A stretch of DNA of 32,840 nucleotides, taken from positions 1 through 32,840 of the forward strand of contig JAEUNX010000148.1 of NCBI GenBank assembly GCA_016791025.1. The letters are read 5' to 3'. The DNA comes from Zoogloeaceae bacterium. Lineage in GTDB: Bacteria > Pseudomonadota > Gammaproteobacteria > Burkholderiales > Rhodocyclaceae. The notes beneath the pieces are model-generated. The model saw only the letters and a program-made list of their open reading frames with translations, searched no databases and was not told the origin of the DNA. The translations under genes were made by a program, and so were the position numbers. Positions within the stretch are counted from its first letter, which is position 1. Each line of letters opens with the position of its first letter. Of this stretch, positions 1 through 6,732 are shown piece by piece.

Positions 1-1125
1 CAGGTGATGGTTGGTCTTGTCCATGGTCAGGGTGAAGCCCGACGGGGCCTTGAAGGTCTGACCGCCCATCGTGGCAATGACCTTATCGACGTCGGTGGTC
101 CCGGCAGCCTCGACCGCCTGCTTCCACATGTGCATGCCGACATAGGTGGCTTCCATCGGATCGTTGGTGACCACGGTGTCGGCGTTCGGCACGTTGTTCT
201 TCTTGGCCCAATCCTTGTACATCTTGATGAAGCCGGCGTTGGTCGGGTTCTTCAGGGTCATGAAGTAGTTCCAGGCCGCCAGGTGGCCAACCAGGGGCTT
301 CGTATCGACGCCCCGCAGCTCCTCTTCACCCACGGAGAAGGCCACCACCGGCACATCCGTGGCCTTGAGGCCGGCGTTGCCCAGTTCCTTGTAGAAGGGC
401 ACGTTGGAGTCGCCGTTGATGGTGGATACCACGGCGGTCTTCTTACCCGCGGAAGCGAACTTCTTGATGTTGGCGATGATGGTCTGGTAGTCGGAATGGC
501 CGAAGGGGGTGTAGTCCTCCATGATGTCTTCGTCCTTCACGCCCTTGCTGTGGAGGAAGGCCCGCAGAATCTTGTTGGTGGTGCGGGGATAGACGTAGTC
601 GGTGCCCAGCAGGACCCAGCGCTTGGCCTCGCCGCCTTCCTTGCTCATCAGGTATTCCACCGCCGGTATCGCCTGCTGGTTGGGCGCCGCACCAGTGTAG
701 AAGACGTTCTTCTCCAGTTCTTCGCCTTCGTACTGGACCGGGTAGAACAGGAGGCCGTTCAGTTCCTTGAACACCGGATTCACCGATTTGCGCGACACCG
801 AGGTCCAGCAGCCAAAGACGGCCGCGACCTTGTCCTGACTGATCAACTGGCGGGCTTTCTCGGCAAAGAGCGGCCAGTTGGAGGCCGGATCCACCACCAC
901 CGGCTCGAGCTTCTTGCCCATCACCCCGCCTTTGGCATTGATCTCCTCGATGGTCATCAGCGCCGTGTTCTTCAAGGCCGTTTCCGAGATCGCCATGGTG
1001 CCGGACAGGGAATGGAGGATGCCGACCTTAATGGTGTCGGCGGCCTGACTGGTGGCCGGCAGGCCAATGGCCGCGATGGACGCGGAAAGGGTGAGGGCCT
1101 TGATGAAGCTGCGACGACTTTGCAT
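1..1125 (-). CDS. urtA: Urea ABC transporter substrate-binding protein UrtA (3' end outside window)
   Basis: Periplasmic binding protein that delivers urea (or a short amide) to the UrtBCDE ABC importer. The frame is open from an ATG at 1125 to the window edge, giving 375 residues; the family is usually about 400-425, so the C-terminus is missing. The N-terminus MQSRRSFIKALTLSASIAA is an export signal ending near SQAADTIKVG. Next come GILHSLSGTMAISE and DPASNWPLFAEKAR, typical of UrtA rather than of leucine-binding proteins, and later FYPVQYEGEE. AGGGAG lies about eight bases upstream of the ATG. The rest of the urt operon should lie beyond base 1. Family assignment is firm; urea over short amides is inferred from the UrtA-like segments. 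Confidence 0.9.
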   Translation of the reverse strand, partial: MQSRRSFIKALTLSASIAAIGLPATSQAADTIKVGILHSLSGTMAISETALKNTALMTIEEINAKGGVMGKKLEPVVVDPASNWPLFAEKARQLISQDKVAAVFGCWTSVSRKSVNPVFKELNGLLFYPVQYEGEELEKNVFYTGAAPNQQAIPAVEYLMSKEGGEAKRWVLLGTDYVYPRTTNKILRAFLHSKGVKDEDIMEDYTPFGHSDYQTIIANIKKFASAGKKTAVVSTINGDSNVPFYKELGNAGLKATDVPVVAFSVGEEELRGVDTKPLVGHLAAWNYFMTLKNPTNAGFIKMYKDWAKKNNVPNADTVVTNDPMEATYVGMHMWKQAVEAAGTTDVDKVIATMGGQTFKAPSGFTLTMDKTNHHL

Positions 1126-1425
1126 GGAACACTCCCTGGCTGAATGATGGGTGGCGGGCCTGCGCGCCGCCGTGCTGCTTTGAGCACACCGCAAGCATAG
1201 GGGCCGCCCGCCCGGCGGAGGAATACGCAAGATGGCGTAGGGCGTACCTCCCGGGCGCACCACCATGGGGCAATCGAAGCCGTCCGCGCCCCGGCGTGGC
1301 GAATTCCGACCTGAGGATGCCTTGCCAGACCCCGAGTTCGGGCGACGACATCCCGGCACGATCTTCGCTAATGGGTTGGGCTGCCCCGGCGCGGGGCGCC
1401 ACGCATCGCTCACGAGGAAGAGGAT
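1126..1425. promoter_or_regulatory. Divergent intergenic region between urtA and the GAF gene
   Basis: I see no convincing gene in these 300 bases. It holds the urtA leader on the minus strand, with a possible -10 TATGCT at 1199-1194. A cluster of TACGC half-sites lies at 1224-1246. The GAF gene ribosome site GAGGAAGAGG ends just before its ATG at 1426. Short frames crossing the region read antisense to, or out of frame with, the flanking genes. No -35 box is clear on either strand. Confidence 0.5.
1224..1246. promoter_or_regulatory. TACGC/GCGTA repeat cluster, candidate operator upstream of urtA
   Basis: TACGC (1224-1228) and GCGTA (1235-1239) form an inverted repeat with a six-base spacer. 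A second GCGTA follows at 1242-1246. The cluster sits about 100 bases upstream of the urtA ATG and upstream of a possible -10, where an activator of a nitrogen-scavenging operon could bind. The repeat is seen; the regulatory role is inferred. Confidence 0.35.
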
Positions 1426-2361
1426 ATGAAGACATTCATCCAGGTCACGGAAATCTGGACGCCATCCGAAGACGGCAGCCTGCTGGAGTTCCATTCCGGG
1501 CTGTACGGCCCCCACAAAGCCTTCGGCGGCATCACGCGGATGATGTGCTTCGGTTTCGACGAAGGCTTGCCCGGCAAGGCCTGGGCCGAGCGCCACCCTA
1601 TCGTGCTCAAGGACCTGCAGAACTCGTATTTTCGCCGCGGCGAGGCGGCGGCAAAGGCCGGGCTCACCTGCGGAGTGGCGATTCCTCTTTTCGACGGCGA
1701 GACTTTGAAAGCTGTGCTGGTCTTCTTCTGCGGTGATGACTCCGAGCACGTCGGCGCCATCGAGGTCTGGCACAACGACCCCGCCAAGGACATCGAACTG
1801 GGGTTGGCCGACGGCTATTACGGTCGGGCGGAAAGCTTCGAAGTCGTCTCCAAGCGAACCCGCTTCCAGAAGGGCTATGGTCTGCCTGGTTTGGTGTGGG
1901 AAACCGGACTCCCCGTCGTGATGGCCGACCTGGGAATGTCCCAGCGCTTCCTGCGGCGCGACGAAGCCAAACGCGTCGGCATCAACAAAGGCCTGGGCCT
2001 CCCGGTCGGCAGCGTGCCGGGCCACCAATACATCATGGCCTTTCTTTCCGCCCTGGGCACCCCGATCGCCCGCCGCTTCGAGGTATGGGCCGCCACGCCA
2101 GAGGGTGACGCCCTCTCCTTCCATTCCGGCGACTGCGACTCTGTGCCGGATTTTGCCGCCGGAATGGCCGGAGTGCGAATCGCCGCTGGCGCCGGCCCCA
2201 TCGGGCAGGCCATGGCCACCAAGACTCCGGTGCTCCTGGGCAACTTCGCCGAGGCCGAGGGGCCCCTGGCGGGTGCCGCCCAGGCCGGACTTGGCGCACT
2301 GGTGGCGATCCCCATCATCGACGGCGGACTTACCCGGGCCGTGGCCTGCCTGTACTTCTGA
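1426..2361 (+). CDS. Protein of three tandem GAF-like repeats
   Basis: 311 residues that divide into three repeats of about 105. Each opens with a similar strand (TEIW at 8-11, IEVW at 112-115, FEVW at 218-221). Each carries a GLPG/GPIG turn at the same spacing (47, 152, 257), followed by a conserved-looking strand (HPIVLKDL, LPVVMADL, TPVLLGNF). Repeats 1 and 3 end with GVAIPLFDGETLKAVLVFF and ALVAIPIIDGGLTRAVACLY, the usual GAF C-terminal strands. GAF domains bind small ligands or chromophores, but no output domain, signal peptide or membrane helix is present. It starts at ATG 1426 behind GAGGAAGAGG. Function unknown; a stand-alone sensor or regulator is likely. Cys82 and Cys102 in repeat 1 are candidate ligand residues only. 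Confidence 0.75.
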   Translation: MKTFIQVTEIWTPSEDGSLLEFHSGLYGPHKAFGGITRMMCFGFDEGLPGKAWAERHPIVLKDLQNSYFRRGEAAAKAGLTCGVAIPLFDGETLKAVLVFFCGDDSEHVGAIEVWHNDPAKDIELGLADGYYGRAESFEVVSKRTRFQKGYGLPGLVWETGLPVVMADLGMSQRFLRRDEAKRVGINKGLGLPVGSVPGHQYIMAFLSALGTPIARRFEVWAATPEGDALSFHSGDCDSVPDFAAGMAGVRIAAGAGPIGQAMATKTPVLLGNFAEAEGPLAGAAQAGLGALVAIPIIDGGLTRAVACLYF

Positions 2362-2383
2362 GGTCCTGAGCCCCAGGGGGCTT

Positions 2384-2399
2384 TGTAACCAAGGTTACA
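2384..2399. promoter_or_regulatory. Inverted repeat upstream of the DUF2892 gene, candidate operator
   Basis: TGTAACC-AA-GGTTACA is an inverted repeat with seven-base arms and a two-base spacer, 64 bases before the DUF2892 ATG and 22 bases after the GAF gene stop. It is AT-richer than its surroundings and has no following T-tract, so a protein-binding site is more likely than a terminator. Confidence 0.45.
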
Positions 2400-2462
2400 G
2401 ACCCGTCAGGCCGGGCGTGGTGCAATGGCGTCACTATCCATTCCAGCCTGAAGGAGCATTCC

Positions 2463-2654
2463 ATGACAGCCAACGTTGGTGGCATCGACAAAATCGTCCG
2501 GATCCTGGCCGGCATCGCCCTGATCGCCTGGGCTCTGATGGGGGGCCCGGTGTGGGCCTGGATCGGGGTGGTTCCCCTGGCCACCGGCCTTCTCGGCTGG
2601 TGTCCGGCCTACACCCTATTCGGCATGAACACCTGCCCGATAAAGAAGGCCTGA
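2463..2654 (+). CDS. DUF2892 small inner-membrane protein
   Basis: 63 residues. It begins MTANVGGIDKIVRILAG, has two hydrophobic helices (about 12-28 and 30-47), and ends GWCPAYTLFGMNTCPIKKA. The NVGxxDKxxR start and the C-P-x-Y...G-x-x-T-C ending are the DUF2892 (YgaP membrane-domain-like) signature. Such domains occur alone or fused to rhodanese; this is the stand-alone form. The paired cysteines (C47 and C58) may be redox or sulfur-handling, but that is inference. AAGGAG at 2451-2456 fixes the ATG. The gene has a palindrome before it and its own terminator after it, so it is probably a single-gene transcript. Confidence 0.85.
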   Translation: MTANVGGIDKIVRILAGIALIAWALMGGPVWAWIGVVPLATGLLGWCPAYTLFGMNTCPIKKA

Positions 2655-2677
2655 CCAGCCTTCCGCAATAGAACCTG

Positions 2678-2701
2678 GGCCGGCATTGCGCCGGCCTTTT
2701 T
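2678..2701 (+). terminator. Rho-independent terminator after the DUF2892 gene
   Basis: A perfect seven-base stem, GGCCGGC (2678-2684) with GCCGGCC (2690-2696), a five-base loop and then TTTTT. The T-tract overlaps the stop codon of the converging rsmA gene (2700-2702). On the minus strand the hairpin is not followed by a T-run, so it should terminate only the plus-strand transcript efficiently. Confidence 0.85.
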
Positions 2702-3485
2702 ATTTCCCCTGGCGCGCTCCGCAATGATTCGCGATGGCCACGAAATCGGCCACCGTGAGCCGCTCGCCGCGCAGGCCGGGATCGAGCTTCAGCGCCGCAA
2801 AGTCCTCCTCCCGGAGAAATTCCCGCAGGGTATTGCGCAAGGTCTTGCGCCGCTGACCGAAGGCCGCCGTCACGATCTGGGCCAGCAAGGCTTCGTCCTG
2901 GGCGGTACGATCCTGCGGCGGCCGCGGCACCATGCGCACGATGCTGGACGTCACCTTTGGGGCCGGACGAAATGCCTCCGGCGGCACATCGAACAGCCTG
3001 CCCATGCGGAACCGGTATTGCAGCATCACCGACAACCGCCCGTAATCGGCACTGCCCGGTTCCGCCACCATCCGCATCACGACTTCTTTCTGCAGCATGA
3101 AGGTCATGTTGCGCACGCCATCGGCGAATTCGGCGAGGTGGAACAATAGGGGGGTGGAGATGTTGTAGGGCAAATTGCCCACCACCCGCAGCGGCACCCC
3201 CAGGCGGGAAAAATCGAAGTCCAGGGCGTCACCCTCGTGGATGGTCAGCCGATCCGGGCCGTAGCGCTGCTTGAGCCGGGCGATGAGATCACGGTCGATC
3301 TCCACCACGTGGAGGTGACCCAGCCGAGCCACCAATGGGTCCGTGAGGGCGCCGAGCCCGGGGCCGATCTCGACCAGGCATTCGCCGGCCTGGGGCGCGA
3401 CGGCATCGACGATGCGTCCGATGACCTGGGCGTCGGTGAGGAAATTCTGGCCGAAGCGCTTGCGGGCCTGATGAGGGGCGTTCAC
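2700..3485 (-). CDS. rsmA: 16S rRNA adenine dimethyltransferase RsmA (KsgA)
   Basis: Dimethylates the two adjacent adenines in the 3'-terminal hairpin (helix 45) of 16S rRNA during late 30S assembly, using S-adenosylmethionine. The N-terminal [15 protein letters not shown]-binding [10 protein letters not shown], acidic EIDRD, catalytic GNLPYNIS and the [10 protein letters not shown] segment are all present. About 261 residues, against 273 in E. coli. There is no ATG. The chosen GTG at 3485 overlaps the stop of the patatin gene (GTGA) and sits behind GGGAGGG; a GTG four codons upstream (3497) is the alternative. It is the last gene of the lptD-surA-pdxA operon and is probably translated by coupling. 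Confidence 0.95.
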   Translation of the reverse strand: MNAPHQARKRFGQNFLTDAQVIGRIVDAVAPQAGECLVEIGPGLGALTDPLVARLGHLHVVEIDRDLIARLKQRYGPDRLTIHEGDALDFDFSRLGVPLRVVGNLPYNISTPLLFHLAEFADGVRNMTFMLQKEVVMRMVAEPGSADYGRLSVMLQYRFRMGRLFDVPPEAFRPAPKVTSSIVRMVPRPPQDRTAQDEALLAQIVTAAFGQRRKTLRNTLREFLREEDFAALKLDPGLRGERLTVADFVAIANHCGARQGK

Positions 3486-4378
3486 CGGCCCTCCCACTGG
3501 GCCAGACGCTCCTGAATGCGGGGCAACGCGGCCTGGGCGGCCCGCTCGCCCTCAAGGATCGCCTCGTGGCGTTGTTCAAAGCTAGCCACCGCAAATCCCT
3601 GGATCGCCGGACGAATCACCACATCCGCCTCCTTGAGCTGCTCCCGGGCAATTGCCGAACCCATGGTGGCGATGGTGTCCAGCAGTAGGTCAATTCCGCC
3701 GACTCCTTTTCGTCCGCTCGGCCGGGCGGAAATATCCACTGCGATCACCACATCAGCGCCCATCGCCCGCGCTTCCCGCGCCGGCACCGGGGCCACGAGG
3801 CCGCCATCGACATAGTCACGCCCATTCAGGGTCACCGGCGAGAAGACCCCAGGCACGGATGCTGACGCCCGGACTGCCTGACCGGTGTTCCCCCGCTGAA
3901 AGAGGACGAGTTCGCCGGTACGGATGTCGGTGACGACGCAACCAAAGCGGCGGGCCAGAGCCTCCAGAGGTTTTTGCTGCACCTGCTGATTGATGAAGCG
4001 CTCCAGGGCCTCACCCTTTACCCAACCCCGTTCCAGCAAGGTCCAGTCCATGAGCCGCGATTCATCCATCTGGATCGCCAGCTTTTGCAGCTCGAAGGCA
4101 TTGAGGCCACTCGCGTAAAGGGCCCCGACGACTGCGCCCGCACTCGTACCCACCACCAAGTCGGGCTGAATGCCCTGGGTTTCGAGGGTCTTGATCACGC
4201 CAACGTGGGCAAAGCCTCGAGCGGCTCCACCACCCAGTGCCAGCCCGATCCGGGCCCGGCGGCGCGGAACCGGGGCCACCACGGGCGGGGTCTCCGGCAC
4301 GGGGCGAAACGCACTGCAGCCGGCCAGGAGCAAATTGCCCCCGATCCCGGCCAGCACGCGCCGTCGCGACCAGGTCAT
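3482..4378 (-). CDS. Patatin-like phospholipase lipoprotein
   Basis: 298 residues, a predicted lipid acyl hydrolase anchored as a lipoprotein. The twin-arginine-like start [10 protein letters not shown] leads to a lipobox L-A-G-C with Cys21. The patatin dyad is complete: oxyanion loop GGGAARGF (49-56), nucleophile elbow GTSAG with Ser79, and DGG with Asp191. E. coli RssA is the nearest familiar architecture, but RssA lacks this lipobox. The ATG shares one base with the pdxA stop (TGATG), and the gene's stop overlaps the rsmA start, so it is embedded in the operon. Substrate unknown; lysophospholipid or envelope lipid turnover is plausible. Assignment to the family is firm. Confidence 0.88.
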   Translation of the reverse strand: MTWSRRRVLAGIGGNLLLAGCSAFRPVPETPPVVAPVPRRRARIGLALGGGAARGFAHVGVIKTLETQGIQPDLVVGTSAGAVVGALYASGLNAFELQKLAIQMDESRLMDWTLLERGWVKGEALERFINQQVQQKPLEALARRFGCVVTDIRTGELVLFQRGNTGQAVRASASVPGVFSPVTLNGRDYVDGGLVAPVPAREARAMGADVVIAVDISARPSGRKGVGGIDLLLDTIATMGSAIAREQLKEADVVIRPAIQGFAVASFEQRHEAILEGERAAQAALPRIQERLAQWEGR

Positions 4379-5370
4379 CAGCGTCGTTCCCCAACCATGG
4401 TCACCGCCAAGTCCACCGCCGCAAACAGGCTGCCCGGGTCGGCCCGGCCGGTGCCCGCCAGATCAAGAGCCGTACCATGATCGACCGAGGTGCGAACGAT
4501 GGGCAGGCCAAGGGTGACGTTCACCCCACCGCCAAAGCTGGCATGCTTGAGGACGGGGAGGCCTTGGTCATGGTACATGGCCAGCACCGCATCCCCCCGC
4601 TCAAGCGTATGCGGGACGAAGAGCGTGTCCGCCGGCAGAGGGCCGACGAGATCCATTCCTTCGCTGCGCAGGCGGGCCAGCACCGGCTCGATCACCTCGA
4701 TTTCCTCCCGACCCAGGTGCCCGCCCTCCCCGGCATGGGGATTGAGGCCCGCCACCAGGATCCGCGGCATCGGCAGGCCGAACTGCTCGACCAGGGCGCG
4801 ATGCAGAATGTGCAGGGTTTCGGTGAGCACCACCGGCGTGATGGCCGCCGGTACCGCCGCCAAGGGCAGGTGGGTGGTGGCCAAGGCCACCCGCAATCCA
4901 CCGCCCACCAGCATCATCACGACCCGGGGGGTCGCGGTCGCTTCCGCGAGATATTCCGTGTGACCGGTAAAGGGCACTCCGCCGTCGCAAATCACGCCCT
5001 TGTGAAGCGGCGCAGTCACCATGCCGGCAAATCGCCCGGCCAGACAACCCGCGATCGCGGCATCAAGGATGTCCAGAACATACGCACCATTACGCGCATC
5101 CAAGCGCCCCGGCACCGCGGCTTCACGGAGGGGCAGGTGGAGCACTTCCAGAACCCCCTGGGCGGGATTGACTTGGGGATCGTAGGGAACAACCTGGACG
5201 CTGAGGCCGCGCATCGCCGCTCGGGTTGCCAGGAGCCGCAGATCTCCCAGCACCACCAGGCGGCAAGGCGACGGTCGGTCCGCCAGCGCGAGGCACAAAT
5301 CAGGACCGACCCCCGCCGGCTCGCCACTGGTGATGGCGAGTACCGGGCGGGCGACCTCAGGGCTGGTCAA
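4378..5370 (-). CDS. pdxA: 4-hydroxythreonine-4-phosphate dehydrogenase PdxA
   Basis: NAD-dependent, metal-dependent oxidative decarboxylase of the DXP-dependent pyridoxal phosphate pathway; its product is condensed with deoxyxylulose phosphate by PdxJ. Motifs: AITSGEPAGVGPD at the N-terminus, TAPLHKG, GHTEYLAEAT with the metal-ligand His, LNPHAGEGGHLG, and MYHDQGLPVLK. I place the start at TTG 5370, which gives 330 residues, the usual family length, and overlaps the surA 3' end by 14 bases. The first upstream ATG (5430) would add 20 residues lying inside surA. There is no strong ribosome site, so coupling to surA translation is likely. The stop overlaps the patatin ATG. Confidence 0.93.
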   Translation of the reverse strand: MTSPEVARPVLAITSGEPAGVGPDLCLALADRPSPCRLVVLGDLRLLATRAAMRGLSVQVVPYDPQVNPAQGVLEVLHLPLREAAVPGRLDARNGAYVLDILDAAIAGCLAGRFAGMVTAPLHKGVICDGGVPFTGHTEYLAEATATPRVVMMLVGGGLRVALATTHLPLAAVPAAITPVVLTETLHILHRALVEQFGLPMPRILVAGLNPHAGEGGHLGREEIEVIEPVLARLRSEGMDLVGPLPADTLFVPHTLERGDAVLAMYHDQGLPVLKHASFGGGVNVTLGLPIVRTSVDHGTALDLAGTGRADPGSLFAAVDLAVTMVGERR

Positions 5371-6676
5371 GCCGATATTCCACGTAGGTCCGGTCCCGCA
5401 GCTGACGCAACCAGTCATCATAGGCCTCATCCGCCTTGCGCTCGCGCAGGGCGGCCCGGGCCGCGTTGCGCCGGCGGTCGGAGGACACGTCCTGGGAGCG
5501 GCGCTCGAGGACCTGAACCAAGTGCCAGCCGAAGGGACTCTGGATCGGTTTACTGATTTCGCCAGGTTTCAGGGCATCCATGGCGCGCTCGAACTCCGGC
5601 ACGGTGTCCCCCGGATTGAGCCAGCCGAGGTCTCCGCCCTTGGCGGCGGACAGGTCGGCCGAATGGATCTTGGCCAGCTCCGCGAAATCCGCCCCGCCGG
5701 TGGTGAGGCGCTCCCGCAGGGTGGCGAGGCGACGCTCGGCCTCGGCGTCGCTGACCACCTCCGAAGTCTTGATGAGAATATGTCGCGCATGGGTCTGCTG
5801 GACCCGCTCCGCCCCCTCCTGCATGCCGCCGCGACGGTCCAGGAGCTTCAGGATATGGAGCCCGGCGGCGCTGCGCAGGACCGGGGTGACCTCCCCGGGA
5901 CGCAGCGTGCGCAAGGCATCGGTGAACAGACCGGGCAGCCGATTCGGGCTGCGCCAGCCCAACAGGCCCCCCTGGGTCCCATCGGGGGCATCGGAGTAGA
6001 AAGCCGCAAGGCGGGAAAAATCCTCCCCGGCCCGGATCTTGACGAGAATCTCGTCGGCCTTGGCACGCAACTTGGCGATTTGATCCGATGTCGCCCCCTC
6101 CGGCGCCCGCAGCAGAATGTGGGCGAGGTTGAACTCCTCGGAAGACAAGGCGTCCGGATTATTGGCGAGGAAGTTGTCCACCTCGGCATCGGTGACAACC
6201 ACCCGCGAATCCACCTCCCGCTCCCGCAGGCGAGCCATCAGCATCTCATTGCGGATCCCCTGGCGGAATAGGTCCCAGCCAATACCGTCCTTGGCCAGCA
6301 CATCCCGGAAAGCGGGCATGGACAGCTTGTTCGACTCGGCGATGCGTCCGATGGCACGCTCGAGGCTGGCATCGTCCACCCGCAGGGAGGACTCCGCCGC
6401 AAGCTGGAGCTGTGCCCGTTCGACGATCAGACGTTCCAGAACCTGCCGCTCCAGGACATCCCGGGGCGGCAATGGCGTCCCTTGGCGCTGGAGCTGACGC
6501 ACGGTGGTCTCGACCCGGCCGCGCAATTCCAGGGCGGTGATGGCCTCACTGTTGACCACCGCAACCACCCGATCCGCAGGGAGCACGGCGGCCGCCTTGC
6601 CCTGGGCAAAGGCGAAAAGGGGCCACGCCAGCAGTGCCAGCAGGCAGGCCCGTAGAAGGGAAAAACGCACAGCCAT
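5357..6676 (-). CDS. surA: Periplasmic chaperone / peptidyl-prolyl isomerase SurA
   Basis: Escorts unfolded outer-membrane proteins, LptD among them, across the periplasm to the Bam complex. From ATG 6676 the protein has 439 residues: a signal peptide (MAVRFSLLRACLLALLA, cut near FAFAQ), an N-terminal chaperone module beginning DRVVAVVNSEAIT, two parvulin domains (about 182-285 and 293-391), and a C-terminal helix. In the second domain GGDLGWLNPG and PFGWHLVQVLERR are classical. An earlier ATG at 6736 overlaps the lptD stop (ATGA). It would add 20 residues, including a proline-rich stretch, ahead of the signal peptide, so it is less likely as the start of the mature signal but could serve coupling. 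Confidence 0.95.
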   Translation of the reverse strand: MAVRFSLLRACLLALLAWPLFAFAQGKAAAVLPADRVVAVVNSEAITALELRGRVETTVRQLQRQGTPLPPRDVLERQVLERLIVERAQLQLAAESSLRVDDASLERAIGRIAESNKLSMPAFRDVLAKDGIGWDLFRQGIRNEMLMARLREREVDSRVVVTDAEVDNFLANNPDALSSEEFNLAHILLRAPEGATSDQIAKLRAKADEILVKIRAGEDFSRLAAFYSDAPDGTQGGLLGWRSPNRLPGLFTDALRTLRPGEVTPVLRSAAGLHILKLLDRRGGMQEGAERVQQTHARHILIKTSEVVSDAEAERRLATLRERLTTGGADFAELAKIHSADLSAAKGGDLGWLNPGDTVPEFERAMDALKPGEISKPIQSPFGWHLVQVLERRSQDVSSDRRRNAARAALRERKADEAYDDWLRQLRDRTYVEYRLDQP

Positions 6677-6732
6677 GGGGGGTTTCCAACGTGGCAGAAA
6701 GGACGAGGGGACCGGTGGAATCATCGAAAGGT

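Noticed and set aside
4..1143. Long plus-strand frame over urtA (379 codons)
   Set aside because: It is antisense to a gene with clear UrtA motifs, its translation has no recognisable domain, and such frames are common at this GC content.
2385..2407. ECF-sigma-type promoter using GTAACC as -35
   Set aside because: The following CGTC lies only 13 bases away rather than about 16, and the element is better explained as a symmetric operator.
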